Source: Montifringilla adamsi
Lineage: Eukaryota; Chordata; Aves; Passeriformes; Passeridae
Direction of reading: 5' to 3'
Assembly: GCA_017590115.1 (NCBI GenBank)
Contig: JAGGNK010012114.1
Span: 2,646,469-2,710,468, forward strand
Length of the DNA: 64,000 nucleotides
Positions 12,930 through 26,018 of the stretch are shown in pieces (the first letter of the stretch is position 1; the number at the start of each line of letters is the position of its first letter). The translations under genes were made by a program, and so were the position numbers. Below the pieces are notes generated by a model. That model saw only the letters and a list, made by a program, of their open reading frames with translations, was not told the origin of the DNA and did no database searches.

Positions 12930-13495
12930 CTATATGTTCCCCTCATCTAGCATTTTGTTGACCCCATCACAAAGTTTCTGCAAATGGATTTTATAAGGTC
13001 CAAAGGGATTGTACAAGGCAGCCAAAAATTCACAATCAGAGAAGTGATCAAACACATTGTTGACGCGTCCGTGTGACTTCGCAGTTAGGTGACGCTGAAT
13101 GATTTCATGCAGCAGCTCTCTACATTCATTCAAGAGTTTGGACAAAAAGTTCCTGTCAAAGGTATAATCCACCTGATGGAAACTGACCACGGTCTTAGCC
13201 AGCTGATGGACCTTCTTCTTGAATTTCTCCATCAGTGCTATTTCATCCTGATTGAACTGGTTGTTCCTGTAGAGAATTGCCAATTTGAGGACTATTTTAA
13301 TGAGGTTTTTGATGATCTTCTCTGCTTCTTTTTTATTTTGTGTATATTCCTTTGTTACTCTGTAAAGCTCATCTAAAACATCACTGCTTGTATCATCGAT
13401 CAAAGTAGTCGCTATTGATTTGGACACCATTTTTCCAAGGATCTTCTTCTGGGCCTGAATGGCCAGACTTTTGGAGTTGAAGACATCTGTGGCCA
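12930..13495 (-). CDS. TNFAIP8: TNFAIP8 terminal coding exon (TIPE-family protein)
   Basis: This exon encodes residues 11-198 of TNF alpha-induced protein 8, a cytosolic all-helical TIPE-family protein. The family is known for NF-kB-inducible expression, effects on apoptosis and phosphoinositide/lipid binding. The translation is recognisable through blocks such as [58 protein letters not shown] and LYNPFG, and it ends DEGNI before a TAG stop at 12930-12932. The acceptor is a pyrimidine-rich TTTTTTCTTCTCCTAG whose AG is at 13496-13497; the exon starts with TGGCC at 13495. The open frame continues a little past 13495, but that part is intron and does not match the family. Joined to the exon at 31493-31523 it makes 198 residues plus stop, the usual length of the main human isoform. 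I see no frameshift or missing conserved block. The closest alternatives would be TNFAIP8L1-L3, but the sequence fits TNFAIP8 itself. Confidence 0.97.
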
Positions 13496-15584
13496 CTAGG
13501 AGAAGAAAAAAGTATGCAGTCAGTACTTCCAAAGAGACAGTCTCTGGACAGCAAGTTGAGGAATATTTCTATATTTATACATTCACAATAGTCTTACTAA
13601 GTGCCACAAAAATAATGCAACAGTTGCAGAAAAAACCCCATATTTAAATCCCTAAAATTCTCTTTCTTTAGGTTTACTTCTTTCAGACAGTTTTACTTTT
13701 GTGAAAATACCAACTGAACTTGCTCAGAAATGGTTTAGAAGCTCTCTCTATATATACATGGATTGATGGAATTTCAAATCGAGGCAATAAAACTGCCATA
13801 TTTGCTCAGATAAGTCACAAATCTGATCTGATTCTCACATTCATAATGAAATCTGAAAGCAGGATTATTTCAATGTCGTGACAAATAACCCCTGCTACTC
13901 AAATAGATAATAATTCAGTGAAGCAACCATTATAAAGCTTTTTCCTGCTTAGCATTTTACATGATCAGTGAATGCAGACACCACACAATTTTTTAAAGAT
14001 ATCTATTTTATACATATCTATAGATATCCATGCAGAAATACAAAAGAAACACAATATACCATGGTCAGCAAACAACACTGAGATTCTCTGGATGGAAACT
14101 GAAGACACTGGTTTTCAGAAGAAAAGCAAGTACTGATTAACATTTCCATGTCCTATACTTCATGCAGTAAAATCAAGACATTTACTTTCTAGGGATTGTC
14201 ATAACAATTGTGAGCATAACTTTTAAAAGTATCTTTTTGTGACCAATGAAGTAGATCCTAGACTACATTTCCAGTTCTAAAATTATATTTGATTGCACTA
14301 ATACACCCATTGACTGGTTTGTACTTTTGTTCAAAAGAACAAAAAGTTCTTGTTAGAAAACCCAAACAATCCTTCAGAAACTTGACTTGAAATGTTATCA
14401 CTTGTTCTGTTGTCAGCAACAATTTTTTTGATACCCTCTCCATTAAGACACATGTGAGTTGGTATTTGCAGGTAGAATTGTCTGGGAAATGGCTGCTTTT
14501 GTGCTGCAGCTCTCCTGGAATCTCAGACAGGGGGAAGGAAGACTACATCTGTTTACATTTACTATACATATGAAAGGTTTGCTTAGCAAACACTGGGACT
14601 GGAAATATTTTATTTTTTTTCTTTTAATGAAAACATCAACTCTGCAGATGTCAGACAGTAAATCCCTGAATTTGGAAAAGGTTTCCTCCTAACTGCTGGT
14701 ATGTGGGCAGCTGGGTGTGTTCAGACTAAGGGTGCCTCAGGGGTTCCAGCAAATAGAAGAAACTTGTCCTTCAGGACATGAAACACAAATCTCTATTTTT
14801 AATTCAAGAGTATCTTTGAGAAACTTAATAACAAGCTCCTTTTTTATCATCCCATAAACCTTCAAGCAGGTTTGTTTGTTGCAACTTTCGGTGCATATCA
14901 GTATTTTGTTTTGAAACATGAAATGTCTGAGCACATTTTTGAAAATCTTTACTACCAGAGCACACTCAAAAACCAAAGAACCCCTTGTTAACTATCTCGG
15001 ACAAAGCTCTCAAGATCACAAGACAGACACACTTCTCAACCACAAAGATACAGGAAGACATTAAAGATGCTGAGCAGTCATTTTGAACTGAAAATATTTG
15101 ATTTTCTTTCTGTGTTTTTAAAGCTAAAACTGCAACAGTTACTATTAAAGTAAAACTAATCCATGTTTTCCAAAGGGTGGTCAAATACTAGAACTCAACA
15201 GCCAATGCTTTACAAAGATCTACGGACAAATTATAACTTTCTTTCTCTTCCAGGAGAAAACAGGAATATCAATTATTATTTCATAACTTTTAATAATTAA
15301 AGTCTTCTTAGTAATGGTCATGATGTCTTCTTTCTGTCACTCCACATGGATATGGATGTTCCTACTAAGAGCAGTTACTGTTTGGTAGTATGCTAAATAT
15401 TTTACAGTTTTTCAACAAAAAAACCCTCTTATATTACATTATTTTACATTTTACAAAGTACAACTCAACACATAGTTACCTTTGCTAACCAAAACAGGAA
15501 CTGCTCCATTTCAAAAGCTGCCGAACTCTTAAGGTATTTTTCTAATATCTGTCCAAGTTTTGGGGCTACCCAGCATACTTACAT

Positions 15585-15629
15585 ACTTTGCTACTTAGAG
15601 CAAAGTAGATACTTTCTATCTACTTTGCT
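15585..15629. repeat. Perfect 13-bp stem hairpin with a third complementary arm
   Basis: AGCAAAGTAGATA (15599-15611), a CTTTC loop (15612-15616) and TATCTACTTTGCT (15617-15629) form a perfect 13-bp stem. A further ACTTTGCT at 15585-15592 can pair with the same AGCAAAGT arm. Two mutually exclusive hairpins are therefore possible. It lies in TNFAIP8 intron 1. Confidence 0.9.
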
Positions 15630-18600
15630 ACAAGTACACCAGAAGTTAGTTTCATTTTCCCTGTGCTGTTACATGGGTTCTAATTTAATTGTTAAATATG
15701 TAAATTTCATACTTCAGTATTGCAGCCAATCCCAAAAAGGAATTTGCTAAGTCTTTGTAGTTTATAATCAGAATTTTTCCTCCTTACCAATGACAGAAAG
15801 ACTTAAAATTTATTTCATGGCTTGAATAAAACTCAGTTTAAGCAGTAAGAGTCTAGAGCTTCTTCAGAATGAACACACATACTTCCTTAAATAACAGTAA
15901 AGCTATTACTTACTTGTTCATCTCATGTAATTGCAGTTTTTACTGCTGACAGCAGAAAGAGAAGCAAAACACCCAAGGTGAAGACTGGCCTGTGGCGTAT
16001 TTATTTTGGTAAATGCAGCGCACACTTTACCGTGTGCTTTGAAACATTGTCAGAAGCTATCACAGAGAGAATGTGGAGTTTTCCTCCTCGCCGTAAGGGC
16101 AGCTCTTCTCAGCTAGCTTTCTCTCCTGCCTGCAGTGCTTTATTTTCCTTTGGCACCTCAAAATGCAAAAATACATCTCAGTGGTTTCACTTCCTCGAAG
16201 AGAGCACTGAAAGGAAATTGCAGCGCCGAGCAAGCAGTGCAACACTGAGGGCTGTTCCTGCCAACTGACAACGGGAACAATTTACAGACAGGGAGGGAGA
16301 AAAAAGGTCCTGTGACTCCAGAGGACAGGTGACGTGTCAAGAAGAGGTTTTAAAACATTGACCTGGTATCTGCAAGTGGCGATGCTCATCAGCGTATCAG
16401 AGGTGCCTGTCTCACAGGTTGTGCTGGGGAGGGCAGTGCTCCCAATGCAAGGGCTGCCAGGCACCCCCTTGCAAACTTCTGACTGCAATTTCAGACACCT
16501 GAAAATGCACCTTTATACAACTACTTAGGGATGACTCTATGTAGACACCTTTTTAAAGTGATTATAGTAGCTGGCCTGGATGTCTGACCACACCTTCTGT
16601 GTTGACAGGTTACATCCTTGCACTTTATACTGAAATAATGTCATTTCTCTGGTGACCTGCAGGTAATCCCACTAATTTTAAGCATCTCACAGTTTGGTTT
16701 ACCTCATGACTGCTCTTTATAGCTCCAATTTCTTTCCTCTACAGTTTTATACTTTACTTTTTAAAAGGTTATCATCAAAAAATACCCCTTTGACATCAAT
16801 GGGATGTCATTTTCTGCACAAACTACTCAAGTAAGCATGATTATGTGCAGTGAAGCCATGCCTCCACAGAGGAAAGTAGTCCAAGAGGAAAGGCTCTTGG
16901 AGGAAATCCTGCTTCCGTTACTTTGAAACTCACAGAATCAATCTTTGGAATAATACAGACATCTGCAAAATCTCCTAATTTATTATTTAAACGAGCAAAC
17001 AAGGTGCTAAAGACCTCCTACAAAAGCTATGAGCTTAGTGATTATGAAACTTTTTGATTTTCATAGCCAAGCACACAGTGTATGTGTTTAACACGGTATT
17101 TTGCGTACTAAAATTAATAAATTCTGGACATATAGAATGTCTGGTATTTATTCTGGATGTGTTTTTCCCAAAATATTTTACCATACAGAGGTTTTCCTTA
17201 AACTGGGATGGAAGTGTAAACTTTCAGTGAAAATTTAAAATTGTGGTTAATAGACTCTCAGGAGACTGCTATAAAAGTACAAGAAGGCTCATACTTATGG
17301 CTGCAATGCTGACTTTTCCCTCACATGGAAGCTAGCACACCTCCCTCTGTACTGTGGCAAATGACTATTACACTATTGCCACATACCCTATGTCTCAGCT
17401 TTATTTAAATTAAAAAAAAAAAAAAAAAGGAAGTTTGATCTCCCATCCCCTCAATTAGTTGGGAAAAAACCAGCTTATTTTCTTCCACAAGACAATAGTC
17501 TATGGTGGATTCAACATCACTCGCAGCTGAGTGTATGCAATCTCATGTACACTGACAATGAATACTTGAGTCAAAGAGTATTTTTAAAACTTCAGATTGT
17601 GAAGGAGCAGGGGAAAAAAAAGCATCCACCAAAAACATTACAGTGAACCATCATAAATTCCATAGTCAAGAGTTGAGCTTTCTGAGACTCACTGTGTTGA
17701 CAGAACAGTCCCAAAAGAAGAGAAAATATGACTGTGAAACACTGCTCCCTGAGACTCAGTTCTCATTTTAGTGACTGGAACACCACGTGCTGCACAAGAC
17801 CCAAAAATGATGAGGGTTTTTGGGAACAAAAACATCAACATGGGCTTGAGAGGAAAGGGACAGCACTGACTGAGGGCTTCAGGCAGAATTTAAAAGACTA
17901 TCACATAGCACTGAGAAAGGTGGGAATGGACTTCCTGCTGGGAATCCTGTGTGGATGTGTGTGTTTGCCTCTCTACAGACTGTGTGAGAACAGCTAAAAG
18001 CCTGCACATGCCATACAAATTGCATGTTCAGTCAGACTCCTGTAGTGAAAGAGCACTATTTCCCTGGAGGGAGGCAACTTGAAATCAAGTGGAATTAGTG
18101 TTATGCTCTCTGAGTGTATGTGACCATGAGTCATGCACCTCCAAAATCATGAGATTGCCTAGATATGAAGGAATAAAAGAATTACTGAATTTTTTTTTTT
18201 TTTTTTTTGCCTTCTGCTTTCTGGGTCTTCACAGGTCTACCCTTGTTTTCAGGAATGACACAGACCAGAAACATAAAAAAAATAAATACAGAAGCATATA
18301 AATATATGAATTCACATATAAATACATGACTTCAGTAAGGTAAAGCTACAATGGTGATAAACTACAAGAGTTAGCACCAGTGAACAAACAAGTCCTGAGG
18401 TACAAAATAGGCAGAAATAGTTACAAACCTGTTACCAAGGCTGTAACAATTTTCACAATGTACTTATTATATGTCAATATGATTAAAAAACTTGAGTGGT
18501 AGGATACAGACTATAAAGTCTTCAGATATGAACAAGGTAAGTTGATTTTTCTAGCTGCCAAATGATATATATAGCTTCTTCTTAATAACCATTTGAGTGA

Positions 18601-21306
18601 GTCACAGTTTCAAAAAGGTTTTTTAATGCTGTTTTCTTTTTTCTATTTTAAGAGAAGAGTCAGTGCTTTGATTCTTATCTCAGTGCTTCAAAATTTCCTG
18701 GGTAAAAGGTATGCTAAAATCCTTACAATCCTTCCCAAAATTCTTCTAGAATTCCTTCCAAAAATACAGCAGCTCCCAAACGGCCATTTCAGCATATTGG
18801 CCAGTCTCCATATTCAAAAGCATTTGTTCACTTATCGGCTTTTTAAAAGCCGGTGAAAACTGAGGCTTGTATCAGACATGCAAGACCAGAAACACTCTGA
18901 GAGCTTTCACTCTTCAGCCTCAAGACACTGGGACTGCAACTTCACAGCTGGCTGAGGGCAGGAGTGGGAAGAGACCAGGAGAGCCACATAGTTCATTGAC
19001 AAGGATGTCAGCAGGGCACACGGGATGGGCAAGCATCACCAGGCAGTGGAAAACCCAGGCAGCAAATGGCCAAGCGCAGAAGGGGGAATGAAAAAAAAAC
19101 CCTCAAACAAGGGCCCTGTACAGTACTTGCTTCTTTCACATGCACCTCTACTTTTTTAATTCATGTATATGAGGTCCTTATTGGAAGATCAAATATTTTA
19201 CTTGGCACCTTGCATTTAAAAAGAGGGATTTATATATGAATACCGATTTTAACTAGAAAACAGTTTTAACTAAAATTTTCAATGCATACAAAGCATTCTT
19301 TCATGAGTAACATTTGCCTACAGTTCTCCTAACAGGAAAATTGTACTAAATTCTGTCTTGCCATAATTGTTACCAACCGAGCATACGACGAGAATGCTAA
19401 TTATTCAAGCAACATGCACTAGTTCTAGCATTCACACTGGAAGACCTTCAAAAGGAAAAACATCCCATCTGAAGCCAAGCTTTATGCATGGCAAATATTG
19501 CATGAGCAGTCTTACTGGATTTGGAAGTCAGCTATGAGGCTACAAGTCACTCTGGAAAAACAGTTAATCAAGCAATTTCAGAAAAAAATATGGCTAATTA
19601 AGCATTTTTGAAAGTACAGAGTATGTCTGATCTGCATACTCATACTGAAAGTGAGCACATATTGATCTACAGAAACATGGGAAAAATAAAAGACAGCAAA
19701 CAACATTTAGAACAGCTTCTTCTCACCCAATAAAATGCTCAGTAAGTCATTGCCAATATGTTTGCAAAACACATGTGATACTGTTATATGCTTCTGGATT
19801 TTGCTATTTAATTCTAACATTAGTGTATTAAAATGTCCAAAATTTTACAAACCACAAAAGATGATCCATATTCTAGCTGCAGAAACAAAACCAAACCATT
19901 AAAAAACCCCAGAAAATAAAATACTTTTTTTGGTCAAGAAGTGAGAAGAATTGCCAAATAATATACCTGAAGGTTAAGTCTGGGTAGAGTAGCAAGGAAT
20001 TATGCTATTTCCAATAAGAATGTTGCAGAGTTTTGCAGTCCCATGGGAGCAGTCAGTGCCAACAAGTTATTCTGGTTTTACATGCTTGTGCTTCCCACAG
20101 CCAGCCTATGCATCACATGATACATATACTGTAGCTGATTTAGAAATTTTAAAGTCTCCTAAAAGCCATTTTCCCCAAAACCTCTGCATGTGTTTTAATT
20201 AACAGCGTAGCTTTAAAAACAAGGAACAAAAAATCAGATTAACTTCAGATGAGTGCTCTCAGAATATTTCAGAATACAGTGGATATTAAACCAAGAAAAT
20301 TACAGTCACACAGAACAATGTCATGAACTTAATTTGGTATTTCAGTCCTCTGCCACCATTTGTTATCCTTGTTAGAATGTAACAACTGGTGCAGTGCTCA
20401 TGTTAAGTACACAGCCTGTATATTTCAGCTGTTGGTCTTTGCAGGGCTGTATCAGGTTCCTCTGTATCTACCAAGTGTCCATGCACAGTGAATAATAATG
20501 CTGACAAACCTTTTTACAGGAAATTCAATGTATCTTATGTCATTCCTTCCAATCAATCAAATGCAATGCAGGTACTCTATATTTTGTCCAGCCTTAGAAA
20601 TACATACCAAACTGCATCAAGGCAACAGTGCCAAGCTCCCTAAGCCAAGTGGCACTCTAAATTTGAAATTTAGAAAAGTGGTATCTAATTTCTTTTACAA
20701 CCATCTTGGCAAAAATAATGTTTTCTCACAAAAAAATTAACCCGAAAACACTTAGCTGTAGGCACAGGAACTACATACAGAAAAAGAAAAAAAAAAAAAA
20801 GAGTTCCTGGCTTGAACACAGAAGGAAAACCTCAGAGGCCAGCAGCCCTGGAGAACTTGGAATCTACTGGAGAAAATTAAACTTGATATGTTGCAAAAAT
20901 ACAATGAACTGGAAGGTCCAAACGAGATGCTAATCTGGCATGAGAGGAACAGGGAACTCAATCCAAGGCAAATGTCACAACCTGGCCATTAAAATGCAAA
21001 GGGCATGTATCTGAATCACATGTAAAGAGTCAAAGCAGAGGCTTCAGAGAGTTCAAATGACACAGAAGGTTGTGAGGGATCTTACAATGTCTTTGAAACT
21101 AGTTAATAATGTTTTTCCTGTATTTCTAGTTCTGGCTCTCTGTCCTTCTCCCTGTCCATCTGTAGCTACAATGTCTGTTTCTTGCAGAGAGGATGGGACT
21201 CCCTTGGTATCTGTCTTTCATTTTAGTGTTTAAAGCAGGCTGGATTGCTACCATTAACTTTATATGTGTGTAAATACATACATAAATGCATATATATGTG
21301 AGTCTG

Positions 21307-21351
21307 TATATATGTGTGTGTGTGTATATATATACACACACATATATATAT
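21307..21351. repeat. Palindromic TA/TG-CA microsatellite
   Basis: TATATATGTGTGTGTGTG is followed by TATATATATA and then CACACACATATATATA, giving a nearly self-complementary block of about 44 bp. It can form a cruciform, and the TG/CA part can adopt Z-DNA. It is intronic. Confidence 0.9.
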
Positions 21352-22887
21352 AACTAACTTCTGAGGCACTGAAGACTGCCACAGCTACAGGCCAGCTGCA
21401 TAAAATCTAGTAGTCTAGTAAGGGCTTTCAGTTCTCAGGTGTCTGTTCGGCATATTCATTTGCAATATCAACACTGAAATGTACATTATAAAGCATATAC
21501 GAAATTATCCCATCTAAGAATTTTAATTATCAGATATCGGCTGTTCTTTAGGCCTAATACACCAGTGGCACCCTTCATATCTTTTTCAGTTTTTAATTTT
21601 TTACTACCCTTTTTTTTACTAGAAAGGATAAATTTTATGGCATCCAATGCATGGCTGTACAGACAATATGCGCTCTGTCTGCCTTCCATACCACTCACTC
21701 ATGGCAGCTTCCATGATTATGGAAGACTACAACTGGTGGCTGAAATGGTAATTTTCTCTGCACGCCTAACATGTTTACTTTCCTAGTCCACAAGGAACAA
21801 AATAAACCAACTCCTAAGTTTTAAGTTCTTTTCCCATTATTTAGTGGCTACAGCCTGTTTCCTCTGCATCCATACTACCACAACCTTTATCCAAACATGC
21901 AGTCATGAAACAAGAGGTTGTCTTTTTTCTTCTTCTCTTCTCCCTCACAGGCTCTCCAAGACCCAAGCACACAGTTTATCTTCCAGAGGTTTTGCTTTGT
22001 TTCCACTAGTGCCACCCAAACCCACCTTTAAATATTTGACGTAACAACACCAAAACTCGCAAACATAACTTAAGACTGTCAAAACACCAATCCACTTCCC
22101 CACGTAAGAGAAAAAAATAGGTCTTCAATATTGTTAGTAATTTAATCTTCTTCTGTAAAATTGAATCTTTGGTTAAATATTATGTCTGACCTTGTCATTC
22201 TCTTTTACATCAGGAAGCAGTATTATCTGGATACAGAACTCTATTATCTAGCAAAACAATAATAATCCTATCTATTTTTAAAGGTCGCAAGTATATTTAC
22301 TGACTGAAAACTGGACAGCCTCCAGAGGTCCCTGTTCAGCATCAAATCTTCTGTGATTTGTTAAACCTGCATGTTCTTTGTAATTCTCTTCTTGGGGTAA
22401 AGCATATGAGACTTGGCTGCACTGTTTTTTACAGCTGTTGATTGACTGCTGCAGAATTTGACAATTCAGCTTCTTTACTCTGCAGTGACATCAAATGACA
22501 TTTTCAACTAAGCAATGGACAGCACCGATCAGCTATGAAAGGGCATAAAATAGCATGAAAGGTTGTTGCACCTTGAGTTATCCAAGATTATTACCCATAG
22601 TAAAAAGGAGGGAATGCAAATTTGAACCAGAAGAAGGAAAGCCTTCAAGTGGGGAACAGAAACACCATCAACCTAAATTTCAAATGTTTGCACTGAAATA
22701 AAAATGTCAATACTTTCTCTTTTTCTCACCGTAATGTTGTCCTCTCCTCCCCCACAGCATGACATCAAGTAACAAGTCACAAAAAAGGGATCAACATTTA
22801 TCTGCAAGTTACTGATTTTAATACCAACTGCTTGTTGCAAAGAAGAGTTTAAACATACATCCAGGACCCAATGTCTTGCATCAGAGA

Positions 22888-22934
22888 ATTTAAATCTCTA
22901 ATTTCTAGCATTTAAATCTCTAATTTCTAGCATT
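22888..22934. repeat. 22-bp tandem duplication
   Basis: The unit ATTTAAATCTCTAATTTCTAGC occurs at 22888-22909 and again at 22910-22931 with no mismatch, and ATT of a third unit follows. It is a short, apparently recent duplication within TNFAIP8 intron 1. Confidence 0.95.
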
Positions 22935-25494
22935 GAGGACAAGGCTGTGAGCTTGATGAGGACATATCGCCACAAGACACGAGATTCAAACTTTATTCCT
23001 ACCCCTTCCTGAAGTATCCACCATTTCTGTTCGCAGATGCTCGAATTTATTATTCATTGTTTCAAGTTCCTAAAGAAGTTGACATCACTATTCCTCAGTG
23101 AATGTTTTTGAAACAAATGTTTTTAAGTGAACAGAAACATCCATTCATTTTCTCATTTACAAGCAGGAAAAACATCCATTGGAATCAGTAACTAAAATAT
23201 TCTCCAGAGTCATCTGCTTGCTTCTGTTAATATCAAATCCAAATTTTATTCTTTCTAGAAATAAAATTGCCTTTGTAGAATAGTTTTGCAAAGTGGACAT
23301 AGCAAAAGTCAAACCATTCCTCATGAAAGCGTCAGGTTTGAAAATAATGGAGTTTCTGCATTTTTCAAAGGTTTCTCCACACCTCTTTGAAGCTAATTAA
23401 ATGGATGCTTGTCTGTGCATGCACTCAGTCAGTTTTTTACTAATTGCTGTATGAATGTAAATATTTTGGGATAGGGACTTGAGGGTATCACATTCTTAGA
23501 GATCCAGTAAAATCACAGGGCATCTAGCAATGCCTTAGAGAAACTTACAATTACTGGCCTTTACAGATACATAAAATCATCTCAGAATATGTCCCTGGAA
23601 TTTCAGGTTTCAAACCTTTCAAGGATAAATGGTCTCAAATAAATTAGGTGCTCATTCCCACTTTACTGCAATTTATTCTCATTACTGCAAACTGCCAGCA
23701 GGAACAGGACTCTGCAGACACTCTGACATTTGTACATTATCTGTGAAACTATAACGTAGGTTTTCCCTATTGCTGTGCACAACAGACTATCTGACCTTTC
23801 ACTACTAATCTGCATAGTTACAAATGCTGATACTAAATTCTGAGAAAGGTAGGGAAAATTAAATTAGTTTATACAGTGTGTATCCAATCCTCTACATTGC
23901 TTCTGCAGAAACAGTTCTGTGGGGAAGATTTTGAATGCCAAGTTCCCCAGACTGAATCCAACAGGCCACCCAGAGATGTGAGCTCTCTACTTCTCACTGC
24001 CTGCCAGCTAAGCACTAGAAATGAAGCACACACTAGAACTGGGAAAGGGAATTAACTGATGAAACTGAGTCAAATCACCATCCAATTTGGGCAGAGAATC
24101 TCAGGGATAGGAACAAAATTTGAGAGAAAACATCCCAAAGTTTTGAATGCAGAATGAATATCTCAAAGAACAGGCCTCTCAGTTTCTCTCCTTCTCCCTC
24201 AAAGTAAGACTGTCTCCAAATGACAACGGGTTTAAGGCTTGTGCTTTTGCTGACACGATGGTTAAAACAACGAGGATTTTGGCAGTTGCATTTTATTGCT
24301 AATCCCACTGTGTATCCTGTTCTGTAGTCATGACAGAGATGCATCCACAAAACAGGAAGTGTACACCTACCATTAAAAAACACAAGCAACTCATCAAATA
24401 TAATTATGCAAACCAAGAAAACATGAACATCTGTAACTTTCAGATTTCCCACCATAAAAAAAAACACCTCAGTGTCAATATGCATAAGGCTATTGTTCAG
24501 ATTAGTGCTACTCATTAATGCAGAACAGCCAGTTTAAGCACTCAAATTTCTTACACAATCATAAACAGCAATTGCTACTAGTAACAGTAATACTGCTGGA
24601 TGCTACTGGATCTAGAAATATCTAGCCAATATGCAAACATGAAAAAATAATCTTTAAATATGAAAAAAAGGTAATTTTTGCTTTAAAGCCATTATGAAAT
24701 AGATTGAACTATTTTAGCCTACTACTTCTATTGAGTATGGAGAAATTAAAAACCAGAAATTGTTTCATGAAATAGCCTAAAAACCTTTCTCTTTATGAAA
24801 TTATCTCCTTTTACTGCATTTTGTAGTCTAATTGTAGCAAAAAATCATTTCAGAAGTTTGAAATAACACCTGCAATACAGTTTTCATTTGCTTTATTTAT
24901 TATTAGAGGGACATTAAATGACTGAGTGAAGAGGGGCTGCATTTTGCTTCTCAAAAAGCAGCATTTAAGAACCCTTCTGAAACTGTAATATTTAATGGAA
25001 GATTTGACCAAATAATAAATCAATACTGATAAAATAAATGTTGTGTGTTTTTTGATAAAAACTGCAAATTACAATTACTGTTTCAGCCTTACATTTTCCT
25101 TAAGCTATTCCTGGCTAATGTATAACAAAACACTCATGATTCTTAGAAGCAATTCATTTAGCTTGTTACTACACTTGGAAGTAGTACTGGTAAAGAATAC
25201 AGCTTTACCAAATGTGTGTGCAAGGCCTTCCCTTACCCAGATATTTCTTTTGATTCTGCAGAGATTTGCTGACTTTAGCTCCTGGCTTCTAAATTCTGTC
25301 TCATTTGTGGCAGTACATTGTTTGCCAAGTCCCCGAAGGAAACAACCCAAAGGTGCAAGTACCATAATACAGCAAATGCTATAATCACAGATAAATGAAA
25401 GGAAGACTGGGAAACTACGTCTCCAGTACAACAATTTCAGAAAATGAAAAAGTTATACTCATATAACTTGAAACCAAAGTACTTTCTTCCATTA

Positions 25495-26018
25495 TGTGGA
25501 ATACTGTGAATAGTATTGGGCTCCCCAATATCTCCCTAAAAAAAGGAGCTGGCAAATAGAAGCAGATCCTACAGGCTGTCACCAGCATTACTAGGGAGGT
25601 GGGGCACCTGATACCAAAGATGTGTTGAGAGTGCCAGGTTTTATGAAAATAACAGTGGTCCTTACCATCACGTGCAATTTGTTACTGAATAGTCACAGAG
25701 CAGGCAGAGCCAGGCTCTTTCTGAGGGTGCACAGAAAAAGAGAAGAAGGCAGGAGACACAAGCAGCATCAAGGGGAAGTCTCATTTGGAATGACATAGCA
25801 ACTGTGGCCAAACACCGAAGCACTAGAAAAGTGGTCGCTAGAGAAGCGGTGGCATCACCACTCTGGAAGACAGTATCAATGCAACTGGAAAAAGCCTGAG
25901 CAACCTCATCTAACTTTGAATTTGGATCCAACTTTAAAGCTGGCTCTGCCTTTAGTGAAATGTTGTGCCCAGTGACCTCTAGAAATTCCCTAGAGGCTCA
26001 GTTAATCTATGATTCTCT
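25495..26018 (+). mobile_element. Old CR1 LINE fragment (3' region)
   Basis: Several CR1 3'-region motifs appear in order. These are GGAATACTGTG and TTGGGCTCCCCAATA near 25500-25530, a GGTGCACAGAAAAAGAGAAGA and GGCAGGAGACACAAGC stretch near 25726-25762, GAGCAACCTCATCTA near 25898, and a TCTAGAAATTCCCTAGAGG to TCTATGATTCT tail ending near 26018. Divergence and small indels indicate an old, truncated copy in plus orientation, antisense to TNFAIP8 transcription. Confidence 0.75.

Noticed and set aside
13496..13532. Extension of the TNFAIP8 terminal exon frame upstream of 13495
   Set aside because: The frame starts at TTG, not ATG. The extra residues do not match the family and the stretch is the splice acceptor polypyrimidine tract.
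24075..24515. 146-codon minus-strand frame inside TNFAIP8 intron 1
   Set aside because: Hydrophobic and Cys-rich by chance composition, with no family resemblance and no support as an exon of TNFAIP8.
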